DNA of 64,000 bases from Tetrastigma voinierianum (taxonomy: Eukaryota; Streptophyta; Magnoliopsida; Vitales; Vitaceae): contig JAEQBH010002441.1 of assembly GCA_016808115.1 (NCBI GenBank), positions 434,001-498,000 on the forward strand. Reading direction: 5' to 3'. Shown here piece by piece: positions 10,657-23,061 of the stretch. The notes below the pieces were generated by a model. It made no database searches, had not been told where the DNA came from, and saw only the letters and a program-made list of their open reading frames with translations. The translations under genes and the position numbers were made by a program. Within the stretch, counting starts at the first letter, position 1, and every line of letters starts with the position of its first letter.

Positions 10657-12410
10657 CTATGCATTAAATATTGGAAATAATTTAGAATTTAAAGACGTCG
10701 TGTGATGCTGTACAGTATTGTAATTTTTCATTTGATCCTTATGGAGTGGTGCTGTAATCAAACGTCGTGTAATACGTCGATACCCCTCCATATATGGATC
10801 ATGGAAGTCCATAATACCAGCCATAAGAGGTGATGTGACGATCCTCTCTACACGTGTAGCCATAAGGCGACGTATGGTGCATGTATGTTTCTCAATCGTA
10901 CTTATGGCGTCCTCGTATGTCAACTAAATATAACTATTGCTCTAACGAGCAAGACGGAGGTATCCCTTGATGAAGATCGAAAGCAAGCGCAAGACTCGCT
11001 ACGGGCGATGCCGCTACAGGTCTCAGAAAGCGAGATAAGTGGTGACGCCAAATCACCAAATCTTAATCGACAAGATATATATCAGGTATATAGGCAACCG
11101 ACTCTCTGATGTATGGCTTCCATAACACCTACAATTTGCCTCAATGTCAATGTGACTAAAATTATCATTATTATGAATATGACTAATGATAATTTATATT
11201 AATATATAATTACCTGATCATAAGTATGTGCATCCAAATGGTCTTGATATAAGGCGAGCACACTAGATAGGTTATGTACCCATGATAAAGGTACTTGCCA
11301 ACGAAACCCTAATGGATCAGCCAGGTCATGCTCAACTGGCTCAACCAGCTTATGCTCAACTGGCTTAGCCTGAACCTTAGGCTTAGTTGGCAATCCATGT
11401 TGTATACCTTCACCTGTGTCTCCATCAACTGCATCGCCATCATCGTGTAAGTAGTGAGGGACTAGAGGTGCTACTGGTCGCCCACAATCAGGTCGACCCA
11501 CGTATATTCTCTCCTAAGACCAGAGCTGGATAAAAAAAAACCATTCAATTTTAGCAACATCTTAGTGATTGACTTTTATATTTGTATGGTTATAAATATT
11601 AGCAACATACCTGTACCAATGTAATACAACAAGAAATCTCAATAGCACCATCGCAGCTCGCTTAGCATAACTCCCGGTATAACTGTGCTAGAACTACACT
11701 ACTAACTGTAAATAAAGGTCTGCGTCAAATCTCGTAGTAAGGGGAGGAAAAATAGGTGGACATGCAGACCCTTCTTGTCTCCAAATAGAAAGGATCCTAG
11801 CAATGCTAGGATGAAACCACGTGTACTACGCTCTAATATCACCTCATCTGCGTCTATGGGTGGAGTCGATAAATGCTGAGACAACCACCAAGTTGAGACA
11901 ACAAATCCTCGAAGCTTGGTCGGCGGTGAGATCACACCTAGTAGCTCCTGACACAACAATGAAACATCGAAGTCACATGTGCAGGTGATTGGTGGTCTAT
12001 GAATCCGGAGGCCTAGGATGATGGCAACATCCTATAATGTGATCGTCATCTCCCCAACCTGTAAATGAAATGTGTGTCTTAGGACGCCATCTCTGAACTA
12101 GACTCGTGATGAGGGCCCAGTCGAATGTGATGTGTCCGATGCAGTACAGACCATAAAAGCTGGATCGTATCACATACGGGCGAATACGAGGACCCATATG
12201 CCACTCTTGCATGAACTTTGACATCTGTTGTCGACATGTGAGTACCGACGAAAGCTACAAAGATATCAATAAATAAATTTCTGCCCTTACATTACACAAT
12301 AATCGAAAACAACATTTTATAATATGAAAAATGCATACCTGGTAGTATTACTAAATGGGATCATTTACATCTTTGTAAAACCAAAGCAGTTTATCTAACG
12401 GATGCATCAT
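10657..12410 (-). pseudogene. Plant mobile domain (PMD / MAIN-like) gene in the MULE, decayed
   Basis: Reading minus from an ATG at 12410: MMHPLDKLLWFYKDVNDP, then after a likely small intron SKFMQEWHMGPRIRPYVIRS, FYGLYCIGHITFDWALITSL, VQRWRPKTH, GEMTITL-stop-DVAIILGLRI (12060-12000), CTCDFDVSLLCQELLGV, WLSQHLSTPPIDADEV, RGFILALLGSFLFGDKKGLH and LPLLRDLTQT. C-terminal pieces follow (GRPDCGRPVAPLVPH near 11485; ERIVTSPLMAGIMDFHDPYM near 10845) to a stop at 10657. These are hallmarks of the plant mobile domain family, whose host members MAIN and MAIL1 affect silencing and genome stability and whose relatives are carried by transposons. In-frame stops and phase changes make this copy non-functional as written. 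Its role in transposition is unknown. Confidence 0.75.
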
Positions 12411-12539
12411 AGGCCCTCCGATGCCATATACGTAACATCATAACAATCAATAAAAATAAACAAATGAGCAAGTACTAGTATATAGATACAATGCAATTAT
12501 TAAGGCAATGTAACAACAAAAAACATACATGTTTCAATC

Positions 12540-14999
12540 AACTTGATTCCTATTTACGACAAGATCAGCTATTGTGACCAAGTTGTTTGTAGAACCCACA
12601 TGTGATAGTAGTCTTCCCCTCTCTAACATCCATTTCATTATGCAAACGGGTTGATTTAGGATATCCCACGTGATGTATTGTTTCATTATTCCAGAGCCGC
12701 GATGGTTGGACCTTGCAGAGCCATTCATATTCATCAAAGATGGGATGGAACAAGGTTACCCATGTATCATAGTATGATTGAGTACTGTAGTAGCCTTGAA
12801 CAAATGATCGAAAATGTACGGAGCGAAACTAACATGCTACTATAAGATGACTATAGGGAAATCCATATATAAGTGTCTTACCATAAGTGCATTTATGATC
12901 ATGTAAGTTGAGGCGAAGTGTTCGACCTCTCTTTGACTTGACATGAAACCATCCTTGGTTGTGATCGTAAAGAACAATCTCAAATGATCCAACTTTAACC
13001 ACATGTGCCTTAATCTTAGCATCAACATATGGAGTATATTGCTCATTTGATGCCAATATGTTATAACCTTGTTCACTTCTTGCAACAAAGTAATTATTGA
13101 GCCTAAAAAAGGTCAATTGAACCAATGCAATTATGGGTAAGCTTCGAGCTCCTTTAAGAATACTATTGAAAACCGCAGACATGTTTGTAGTCATTATCCA
13201 ATATCTTTGACCTCCATCATGTGAAAGTGTCCATTTCTCAAAAGGAATTGTCTCTACCATTGTTGTGGTTCTAAATTAATTCTCCTAATTTTGTCCATAT
13301 GCTTATTGAATTTTCCAACTTGGTTGCTAAAAGTACACTTTGCCGCCAAATTAACTTTAAGGTTTTATCTTTGAATTGATTCATTAAGTTGCTTGCAAGA
13401 TAACGCATGCAAATCCTATGATATGCATATGGTTCAGTCCAAGCAAGATGAACATCAGTCATTGCTGCCATAATGCCTGGATGTCTGTTAGCTATAACAC
13501 AAAGTCCCATTTGTTGAGTTACCTTGTTTCTAATACATGCCAAGAACCATCCCCTACTATCAATATTAAACAACTGATTATTTTCATCATAGCCCATAGC
13601 AATCATTAACGTGCCTTTATACCTCCCATACAAATATGTATCATCAATACTTAAGATGGGCCAACAATGATTGAATCCTTCAATAGATGGATGAAACACC
13701 CAGAAAACATGTTAAAATACCTCGGTGTTATGCATATAACTATCAAATGTTTTCCAAGTTACAACACATCCAGGATTTGCTTGCTTCAATGCCATAGAAA
13801 CATGCCAGTTCTGCATATGACTTATGGAAGTCTCCAAATAAAATTGTAAGTGCTTTATGTTTTCCAACCAATGACTTCTTATATGATATTTCATATCCAA
13901 ATTTCTCCATAATGGTTGCTTGGATAGCAGCTACTGACAAAGTGAATTATGCCTTAATCCTTGCCTTGATATGATTGGCAACCAAGTTTGAGTCTAATTG
14001 TTGATGGTCCCGATTCAAGCAAGCATTGACACAAGTATGTGGACCTTTATACTTATTGATTGCAAAGAAAAATGTATCTTTCACAACCATAGCACTAAAC
14101 TTTCATGTACATTGACATTCCTCGGCCTTCTTACATCTTAACACTAACAATTTTTTTGAAGGTGCAACAACCACATACTATCAGTGTGTTTTAATAGAGT
14201 ACAACTTAACAACATCTTCCAAGGCAGCTTTGGAACTAAAAACCTAGCCAAGAACAAATTCTCCATTTTAGTTTGCAGTATTATAGTTCACCCATGGTGT
14301 CCATTCACTTGAAACAACATTACCAAAGTTTTCCACATTTTCAAACTAAGGTGATGGTGATAAGTAATAATTAACTGTTCCCCTCTCGTCTAGGTCCTTA
14401 GGATTAAGGTTTTTAGGATCTGGGGTTATTTGAGACATGACAACTTGTCACATCCACAAAGAGATATCTCCTTTGGTCATTCTCCATAAGTTCGTTAATA
14501 GTTAAGAAAGACAAAACATGTCCATCAGCTTGAACATCTCTATCTTCATCACTTTCATCGCTACCATCTTCATCACCTCTTTCATCTTTGCGATCTGATC
14601 ATCTATTTACTATCATGATTCTTGTTAACGATACTAGATACCGCGTCCATTCTGCATGTATTCCACTGATAAAGATGTAATATAAATCACAGGTCTGACA
14701 TATATTCATTTCTCATTCGCTGTAATAAATTCAGCATTCGACTTCACCTATATCATACCTCAATATAGGGTGAACATATTTACTTTTCAATGGATATTTA
14801 CAAGTGAGGACTAATTTAACCTCTCTTTATCAATACCTGTTATTGAGTATATCATAGCTAATAACTGATGAAATGGGCAATCAATTTGTACATCCAAAGG
14901 CACAATAACAGCTTTATTCCCAACATATTTCACATATGTTTCAGTCTTTTCAGATTTTCCATTATAAAAACATATGACGAGAATAGTAGAATCACACAT
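12540..14999 (-). pseudogene. MURA-like transposase (MULE), degenerate
   Basis: The N-terminal part at 14999-14770 (MCDSTILVICFYNGKSEKT, VPLDVQIDCPFHQLLAMIYS) is the PB1-like start of MuDR-type transposases. The middle has IMEKFGYEISYKKSLVGKHK and NPGCVVTWKTF (13925-13745). The MULE transposase core runs 13699-13271 (LSIDDTYLYGRYKGTLMIAM, RGWFLACIRNKVTQQMGLCV, RHPGIMAAMTDVHLAW, YAYHRICMRYLASNLMNQFK) and continues at 13260-12829 (PFEKWTLSHDGGQRY, MTTNMSAVFNSILKGARSLP, CTYGKTLIYGFPYSHLIVAC). A C-terminal zinc knuckle at 12610-12570 reads TCGFYKQLGHNS then a stop, so the second metal-binding Cys is Tyr. Frameshifts and stops separate the blocks, so the protein is dead as written but closely recognisable. 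Confidence 0.85.
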
Positions 15000-16830
15000 T
15001 ATTTACCTACAAAACAAACACACCAAATGGAATGCCAATATTTACATAAACCATGAACCAAATAGGCCTTTGTGTCTATACTAGGTATAAGAAATATATG
15101 TATAAAAAATATGTTGGGTTGGGAGATGAGCTTCGTTTTAGCTTAGGTGTTAGAATGATGAACATGAGTCATTTAATACATAGATAATGTCCTTAAGACC
15201 TATTTGCTTGTTTGACAAATAAGATAAAATAAGAAAAGATAACTAATGTACAATTCTAATTGATTATGCAAGTTTAACCCATCAACATGATTATAACTTG
15301 TTTAACTTTAACCTCCTTTTTTGAGTAGAAACAACAAGAATAGTATCAATAAGAAAAAACAAAGTACAAAGAAAGGATGAGATTTCCTTCCAAACAAAAA
15401 CCATCTGACTGAACCTAGAGTTTTAAAACTTGACCTCTATTAAATTGTGTCCAAGACCATGCTACCCCTATTTGGGTAGTTAATCACAAACCGCCAACCA
15501 ATTAGATTGTACTATTGAAAATGATTCTCCTTTAAATACAAGGGTACATGAAGCCCACAAGGATGAGAAAAAAATAGAATAAGTCCCACTTCTAACAAGT
15601 CTTCTCTTTATCCTCAAAAATCCTTACATTTCTCTCTTGTCGAACAAACCCAGAAATAAAGATAGATAAGCAATTTACCACAATGTCTTGCTTCTAATAG
15701 GCCTTCCAAAACCTTTAAAGGCAATGATAAACATATCTTCTATTCTCCTCAAGGGAACCCATACCAAGCTTGATGAATTGGAAAGCTTGTGTCACAGCCC
15801 AATAGTTTAAGGATAATGAAGGAAAATATGATTGATCAACTCTCCTTTTTTACAAAGAATACACCATCGAGGATTAAGGGATTTGAAAGGTCGTCTCACT
15901 TGTAGTCAGTCATTGGTGTCACACTAATCATTGGTGTTTAACTTTAACCTCTTTAAGATATTAAATTTATATTTTCAAATTTTTTTATAGGTAAATATTT
16001 TTCTTTTTTCTTTGTTTTAATTCAAATTAAACCTCCCATGACCCACATTTTTTACAACTTGAGCCAACCACAAGGGGAAAATTTATATTTTAAAATTACT
16101 TTCTAGTTGTTTTAAGTTTTAATTTTTTCCACTAGATGACAAATAATAACGATACCAATTGTGGTGTTTGCGTTTTGTCTTGTATCCTGATATTGCTTAT
16201 AAAAGCAACATAAGTTGCTATAGAAGAGGTCCATGTTTTGAATTTTGTCTTTCAACCTATACCTAAAACATCACAAAATAAGCAACTTTGGCTGATGCGA
16301 TCTTATGGACCTGGAACTGACCAGGCAACCCAACCCTGAGATAATGAAATATTGCCTGAAAGACATCTAAAATCAACAATTTCATAGCCTCAAAAATGTT
16401 ACATAACAATAGTAGGCCTAATCGAAATGATGAAGGACCAAGTAGTTTTCAACTCATTCAAGTTAAAATGTGAACATTATGACATTTAAGAAAAAGTTGC
16501 AAATAGAGAAAAAGGTGGAACACACACAATAATTAAAAAAAATGCTCAAAACTGATAAACTCAAGTAGGTTACCTGTTATGGAAGAGGAATACAGTGTAT
16601 TAGAGCTCAAAACCAATCGTCGAAAAAGAGGAGATAAGGAGTGGAGGATGAGAGAAAGAGTTAAAATAACAAAGGGTTTTTATAAGAAGAGTGGTTCTCG
16701 CTTTAAAACAACGACGCTGATATCGACTTAAAAAAATTACAACGCCAGGTTAGCGATCAAGTAAAGATTTGGCCATGCCGAACTACACGAAATGATATTA
16801 TTTTAATTTTCAATAGTTTTTTTTTTTTTT
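15000..16830. other. Non-coding stretch upstream of MURA
   Basis: AT-rich sequence without a supported gene. It is most simply the 5' non-coding part of the MULE plus flanking DNA. A poly-T run lies at 16815-16833, just before the INTS9 5' region. Confidence 0.35.
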
Positions 16831-17243
16831 TTTAAATAACGTATATTTGTCCAAAACTCAAAAAAAAACCTACCATGGTCAGTGAGGAATCTAACCCAAA
16901 GGGTGTGTTTTTGTTTAACCTCTTTTTACATTTAGAATAAATAGGTATGTTTTGGAAATAATTTTTGAATTTATCCCTTTTGAACGAGTTAACTATGTGA
17001 AAATCAATCAGAGAATCGCATAAATCGTCGGAGAATCGCCGACTTCCTGTCTGACCGACTTTCCCTCCTATTTTTTCTTTCGCACCGACCGAAAACAGAT
17101 ACCTCCGGCGATATATTGGAGAAGTTCGCTGAAATTTTAATTCTTGCATTCTAAAACCCTCTCTCATACTCAGTTATACATCACCCTTCATACAGAGGCG
17201 AAGAAGACGACGTCGCAGCAGAAGTTCTCTGCTATCTGTGAAT

Positions 17244-20200
17244 ATGAAGTTTGTGAGTTTCTTTTCTTCCTCTTTCTCAATTCTTTCGCAAGCGTATGCA
17301 ACCTACTGATTCAGATTTTCTGCAGACATGTTCAGCAAAGGTGGGAATTTTATTTCCCACCATGCCATATCATCGGCAGTGTCTGGATTTCGTATTCTTC
17401 TCGATTGTCCCATGGACCTCTCTTCCCTTACGATATTCTCTCCTATTCCCATTCATGCCTTTTCGACCGGTGAACTTCCAAGTCCGGATTCTGTGGACCC
17501 GAAAAGGCAGAAGCGCGAACAACCCATTGATTCAAGCCAGTTAATTAAAAGTACGTTTGGTTCAAAAAAACTGTAGCCTTGCATTTATGGAATGTTCCTT
17601 CATCGATGTTGTTTTACTTCGAGCCCAATGGGCATGCTTGGATTGCCCTTTTGGACTAGGGCTAATGGTTTTCGTGCTAAGGTAAATGGAGAAAAGAGTA
17701 GAATGGAATTATTTTTTTCCTTTATTTTGGGTAAATTGAAATGGCTTTTGCTCCACTGGCGAATTGAAATGGGTTTTGATCACCCATTTCAATTCGCCCA
17801 ATCTATATGCATAAAGAGTGCTATTTTCATTATCTAGTTGGAATTGAAATGATAAATCGGTTTTGATTATTTTATTGTTCAGATATATGTGACTGAGGTT
17901 ACTGCAAGAATTGGGCAGCTGATGATGGAGGATCTTGTTTTGATGAATAAGGAATTTAGGCAGTTTTATGGGAGTGAGGAGGCTGGTTCGCCACAATGGA
18001 TGAATTGGGAGAAGCTTGAGTTGCTTCCTTCATTGTTTAGGGAGATAGTTTTAGGTGAGGATGGGGCGGAGCTTGGTGGTTGGATGCCCTTGTATAGGTA
18101 AGCTATGCTGCACCTTCTTTTTTTTTTCATTTTTTGTAATATCACTCTTATACTTTTCCCACACCTTCTGATTCTGAAAATGCTAATGATTCTTGGACTC
18201 TCTTACCATATATCCCCGTCCATTCTAAGTATTTTTGCACCCATGTTTTATCCTATGTAACGCAAAATTCCGGAAAGCAACTTCCCAAATCTTATCCCAA
18301 CTACATTTTCATCCAAAGAGGAGCTCTATGCCCTCATCTTACCATAAAATGTAAGAGACTGCAGGGGTGTTCCTTATTTCTCATAAATCCTTTTAAAGGA
18401 TGTAAACCAGGCAGTCCCTTTAGAAAATATCTTGAGGTTTTCTGTGCAAGTTTCTTCTTGAATTTTTTCCCCTTACAAGGCTCATTGATTATATTATGCA
18501 CAATCTATTGATGGTGAAATTTGTTTTTGAGAGTGTAATAAGGGATGTTTATCAGTGCAGAGATGATGTTAAAGGATGCATACAGAAGGTTCATACACTT
18601 TTTAAATATTCTCAAGAAAATCTGCTACAATGGCACGTTGATCATCAAGGCAGTTAGTCATTTAGAACAGGGGCACATGTAATTGACTGTAAATGGTCCT
18701 AGTTAGAAATATTGTATGTCTTTTCGAGCTCTGTCTTTGATCTCTTCTCTATGCTATGAACTTTGATTATCATGCTCTTCAAGGTAATGATCTCTTCATA
18801 TATTCGGATTTTTCATCTCCTGCCTTGGAAGATGTCAAGGACAACAGCTATTACTCTGCGCCAATTTGTCAGAATTCCTCAACTCTCAGGTATTCTGCTT
18901 TACATTGCCTTGATGGTATTTGAAGTGAGGTTCTGTATTTTTATTTTTTGGAAGGAAGCCTTACTACAGTTTTATCAGAATTAATTTATTTATGGTTAGT
19001 TCCTCAATCATACTTTTTCCAATTTCAAAGTTTGTGTATATTTCATAGTGCTAATAATGATCGGGAAGGACCTGCTGAATTGTTGCTAAGTACCAGTGAG
19101 AGTTTAGAGGAGATGGAGAAACTAAATTTTATATGCTCCTGCATTATAGATTCTGTTAAAGCTGGAGGTTCTGTTCTTATTCCCATTGGCCGGCTTGGTA
19201 CCATTTTGCAGCTTTTGGAACTGATATCACTTTCTCTTGAAGCTTCAAGCTTGAAGGTAAATTGTTATACTTTTCCCCTTTTACTCTCAAGATGCTGTGG
19301 AAATAAATATACAAGGACATGTATTACTCGCAACTCGCAAAATTAAGATTTTATCTTGGAACTTTCACTATGTGGCCTGCAATCTTGCTGAATATACTTA
19401 AAGAAACTGAAGTGGTTCATATGTTGATCCTTCCAGTTGGGTTTATACATTTGTGAGTAATCTTTCTAACTTGAAAGAGTATTGTTAAACCTTTTCTCCA
19501 TGCTGTAGGTTCCCATATTTATTATATCTTCTGTAGCAGAAGAATTATTGGCATTCACAAATATCATACCTGAATGGTTATGCTGTTTACAAGAAAAGGT
19601 ACCTCTGAAGTGTATTGATTAAACTTTATGCAGATCTTTCACTTCATTTATGGCAGGATAAAACTAATTGAGAAGCCATACTATCTTTTGGTTGGTGTGA
19701 CAGCTGTTTGCTGGTGAACCAGTTTTTGCACATACACAGCTCATAAAGGAGAAAAAGCTTCATGTGTTTCCTGCAGTTTATTCACCTAATCTATTGTAAG
19801 ATATGCCCCTATTTCAATAGATTATATATGCCTACAAAATGCAATTATGTGAAAGGCGAAATGTCTCTCATTTATATATTGTCTTTGATTTGCACCTTAT
19901 TTCAGTCCTGATGGGGTATTTCCTATGCATTGTATTAAGAATTCTCAAATAGTATCCACATGTGGATTTGGATCTTTCACTATAACCCTAGTCTTGTATT
20001 TCTTATTTTTAATCTATTTTTGTTCAATAGTTGAACTATTTTACTTGAATTCTGATATGGGTATGTGTCTTGGTGCCAATCCTTTGAGTTCCCAAATTTT
20101 ATGATGCAAGAACTGGAGTGAGAGTCTCAATAATAATATGGGTACTTGTGCATGACCGAAAAATTAAATACTCACATGATTATGAATCAGGAGATTCAGG

Positions 20201-22547
20201 ACAACTTATTTTAGAGTGTCTACTTTATTCTTTGTTTGAATCTATCACATTGAATTTAACTAATGCAAATTTATATTGCTGTCAAACGCAAAGGAGTAGT
20301 AAAATAGATATTGTATAGTATTTTTATTAGCACATTTGGTATTTTATAAATTTTCATAGCAATTATTGCTTGTTGAAGTTTTGTGTCGGAACTTGTATAC
20401 AATTTATTTGTCATTAACAAACACAGCTTGTCATGAAAATATGCTCTCTCTCTCTCTCTCTCTTTTTGATAGGAAAATCTGCTCTCTTTTCTTTTATACT
20501 TAAATTACCTTCCTCCTTTGCGACAAATTCCTCTCCTTCTTGTGGCAATCAAATATGTACTAATAATTATGAAATTGGCTGCTAAATCTATTGTCCCACT
20601 TCTCTTGGCATTGTTAAAAGCAACAAGCTAATGTGTTTGTATGACTGTTGGCAGATTAAATATTTCTCCCTGAACTATTGCTTGGACTAAAACTAAAACT
20701 TGGGAGCTTTTTTGGATGCTTACTTAAACACATTGTTTGCCTTCAATTAAAAATGGAATATATTGTTTGATATCACAGTTTTTAGGAACAAATTTTTTCC
20801 CCCCTAGAATGTTAAGGCATATTTTCATCTTCTTGTGGCCAGCAAGTTAGTTGAAGGTAGACGAACTCTGCCAATGAAGGCTAAAACTTATTGACAAACC
20901 TGTACGGATGTTCACATATGTCTATGGTCATCTTATTGGTGCTTTGTTTCTCCTCCCTTGGAAACTAACGCTCTGGAGACAGAAAAAATTGGCAGGAACC
21001 ATGCATTGTATTTTCTCCACACTGGAGTCTGCGGCTTGGTCCTGCTGTTCATTTGCTTAGACGTTGGTGTGGAGATGAAAGCTCCTTACTTATAATAGAG
21101 GTGCTTTTTCATCATTTATTTTTTTGTTGACTAACTCATGAAGCATGCTTGCGTTGTGATTAAATTTCAGAAAAGCATCTTATTCACATGTTAAAATTGT
21201 AAAATAAGCCTTATATGATATTTTTGGCATTAATCTTAATGGAAAAGGAATGTTCAATTTGCAGGACGGAGTAGATGCTGCTCTTGCTCTCTTACCTTTC
21301 AAGCCAATGGCAATGAAAGTTCTTCAATGCTCATTTCTTTCAGGAATAAAGTAAGGGCATTTTGGTTCCTCGTATGTCTACTGTCTAGGAATTGCAATTG
21401 ATGTGGCTAAATTCGGAAGGGATATGTGGATGTGGGTCATATTATTCAATGCCCATCTAGGGTGAGAATTGTGGGTGATGTGTAGGTTCTCTTTGGGGAC
21501 ATCTAAGAAAACTGGAGCAATACAGTGATGATTTTCACACAAGAGGCCCAGTTAATGAATATTTAGGGTTGTGAGGTATCCATGCTCAATATTTTTTATT
21601 AATTCTTAGTAGGTATAAGTCTCCATTTTAGTAAAACGTAGGAGGAGGTATTCAGATTGGATTGTCTGAATCACATATTTTAGCATTGACAAAAGTTTAA
21701 ATATGAGCCATCTAATGTTTCCTAATTCCCTGTAAGACGAAAGTGATTTTATACAGAGATTCTTAGAACCTGGCCTTCAGAAGTGCTGAGAGTTGATACT
21801 AAGAGAATGTTTCCCTGGTGCCTAATTTGAATGTTTCTCTTGGTGTCAGGTTGCAAAAAGTTCAACCCTTGCTGAAGATACTGCAGCCAAAGTCTGTTCT
21901 GGTAATCTCATCTACTTGTATGCTTTTGGGTTTTTTTCTTCTTTCTTTCTTTTTCTTTAAAATAAATTTCTGTATGAGATCTTGTTCTATGTCTAAAATA
22001 TTTTTTCCTATTATCTCTGCTCAACATAGTTCCCTGAGGATTTGAGACAACTGATTAGCCATTCAGACACAAACTCTCCCACATTCTTTTACTACCGTGA
22101 AAATGAAATCCTTATGTATGCTGTTTGGAAAGACGGTTCAGAATTAAAGATTGCAGCAGATGCAGTCTCCTGATCCATTGCAGAAGGTTAAAAGCAGAAA
22201 GGATAGACATTGGAAGATTGGAAAGGAGAATTATCTTTAACTAACGGTAAACATCAACTATGTTCTGAAGTGAGCAGGCAGACTCTTTCATCGAATGAGC
22301 CACCACATGCATTGTGGCTCTCGATCTGAAAGGCTTCTTGGCAGTTTGTGAGAAGAAAGGCATTAGAGGAACTGTACAACAAGGCAACAACGATAGCGAC
22401 TCAGAAAATGTGCACATTGTACATGTCTATGAATCCTAACAAGGCACTGATAGAAGTCCGAAAAACAGTACTGTTATCAGTGCTTCTAATGAGACCTTAT
22501 CATCCCTCATCTTTAATGCTGTGGATAGCATTTTGTCTGACATTTAA
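17244..22547 (+). CDS. INTS9: Integrator complex subunit 9 homologue (11 exons, with frameshifts)
   Basis: INTS9 is a metallo-beta-lactamase/beta-CASP protein lacking catalytic metal ligands that pairs with the nuclease INTS11 in the nuclear Integrator complex, acting in snRNA 3'-end formation and Pol II termination. Exons from splice sites and homology: 17244-17252 (MKF), 17326-17681, 17883-18097, 18561-18889, 19049-19256, 19509-19598, 19704-19795, 20983-21100, 21265-21350, 21850-21901, 22030-22547. Recognisable pieces: GFRILLDCPMDLSSLTIFSP, SSPMGMLGLPFWTR, TEVTARIGQLMMEDLVLMNK, ALQGNDLFIYSDFSS, SLEEMEKLNFICSC, VPIFIISSVAEELLAF, NWQEPCIVFSPHWSLRLGP, LPFKPMAMKVLQCSFLSGIK, FPEDLRQLISHSD. Length is about 690 residues, near the plant family norm. 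Exons 2, 4 and 11 need roughly a dozen one-base corrections, mostly lost T's in T runs (near 17332, 17349, 17600, 17618). It is either a decaying gene or base-call error; the intact motifs and splice sites favour the latter. Convergent with ANN3. Confidence 0.85.
20440..20464. repeat. TC microsatellite in INTS9 intron 7
   Basis: A run of about ten TC units within the 1.19 kb intron between the exons ending at 19795 and starting at 20983. The rest of that intron is ordinary T-rich intron sequence. Confidence 0.8.
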
Positions 22548-23061
22548 ACAACTAAGTTGTAGTTTCTTGCCTTTTTGTTTATCATATCTGTAACTACTGT
22601 TTTTCAATAGAGCTAGATCTCTTAAAACCCTTTGTTGTCACCTGTGTTTTTAAGTCTCATTTCTTTCGAGATTCACTCGCAGATTTTCAGCCATTTTTGA
22701 GGAGCTGGCCATCATATCTTCTGGTCTGTCTCTGAAATGAACAATTCCATCAAATACAGCTTACAGTTTAAACTTGAAGTTAATCCAAAAGCAGTCTTTC
22801 TAACTGAGGAATACATCAAAGTGGAGAATCAACTGCTAAACATGTCTTAGGTTTTTCCATAGCAAACACAGAATAGACATCCAAAACATTTATCAGAAAG
22901 CAGTTCCCCTTTTTCTGTGAAAGACAAATCAAAGATCAAACTTTATGTACACAAAAAATCAACTCTGGAAGCAAAAGAACATACTTTAAGAAGCTGTTTT
23001 TTTTTTTTTGCCCAAAAAGAACAATGAACATCATCGGAGGTTTAGACTGAAGATGGTAGGA
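22548..23061. other. Intergenic 3' region between convergent INTS9 and ANN3
   Basis: No gene is seen. It holds the 3' untranslated regions of two convergent genes, only about 514 bases apart at their stop codons. A T run lies at 22999-23010. No clear canonical AATAAA signal stands out on either strand. Confidence 0.5.

Larger units (their letters stand above)
10644..16830 (-). mobile_element. MULE (Mutator-like) element carrying MURA and PMD genes
   Basis: Two transposon-type genes lie head to tail on the minus strand: a MURA-like transposase (about 14999 to 12540), then a plant mobile domain gene (12410 to 10657). Sequence from 15000 to 16830 upstream of MURA is AT-rich and non-coding, as expected of the 5' part of a MULE. 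I could not find convincing terminal inverted repeats or a 9-base target duplication, so the outer limits given are the flanking LTR fragment on the left and the start of the INTS9 5' region on the right. Confidence 0.55.
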
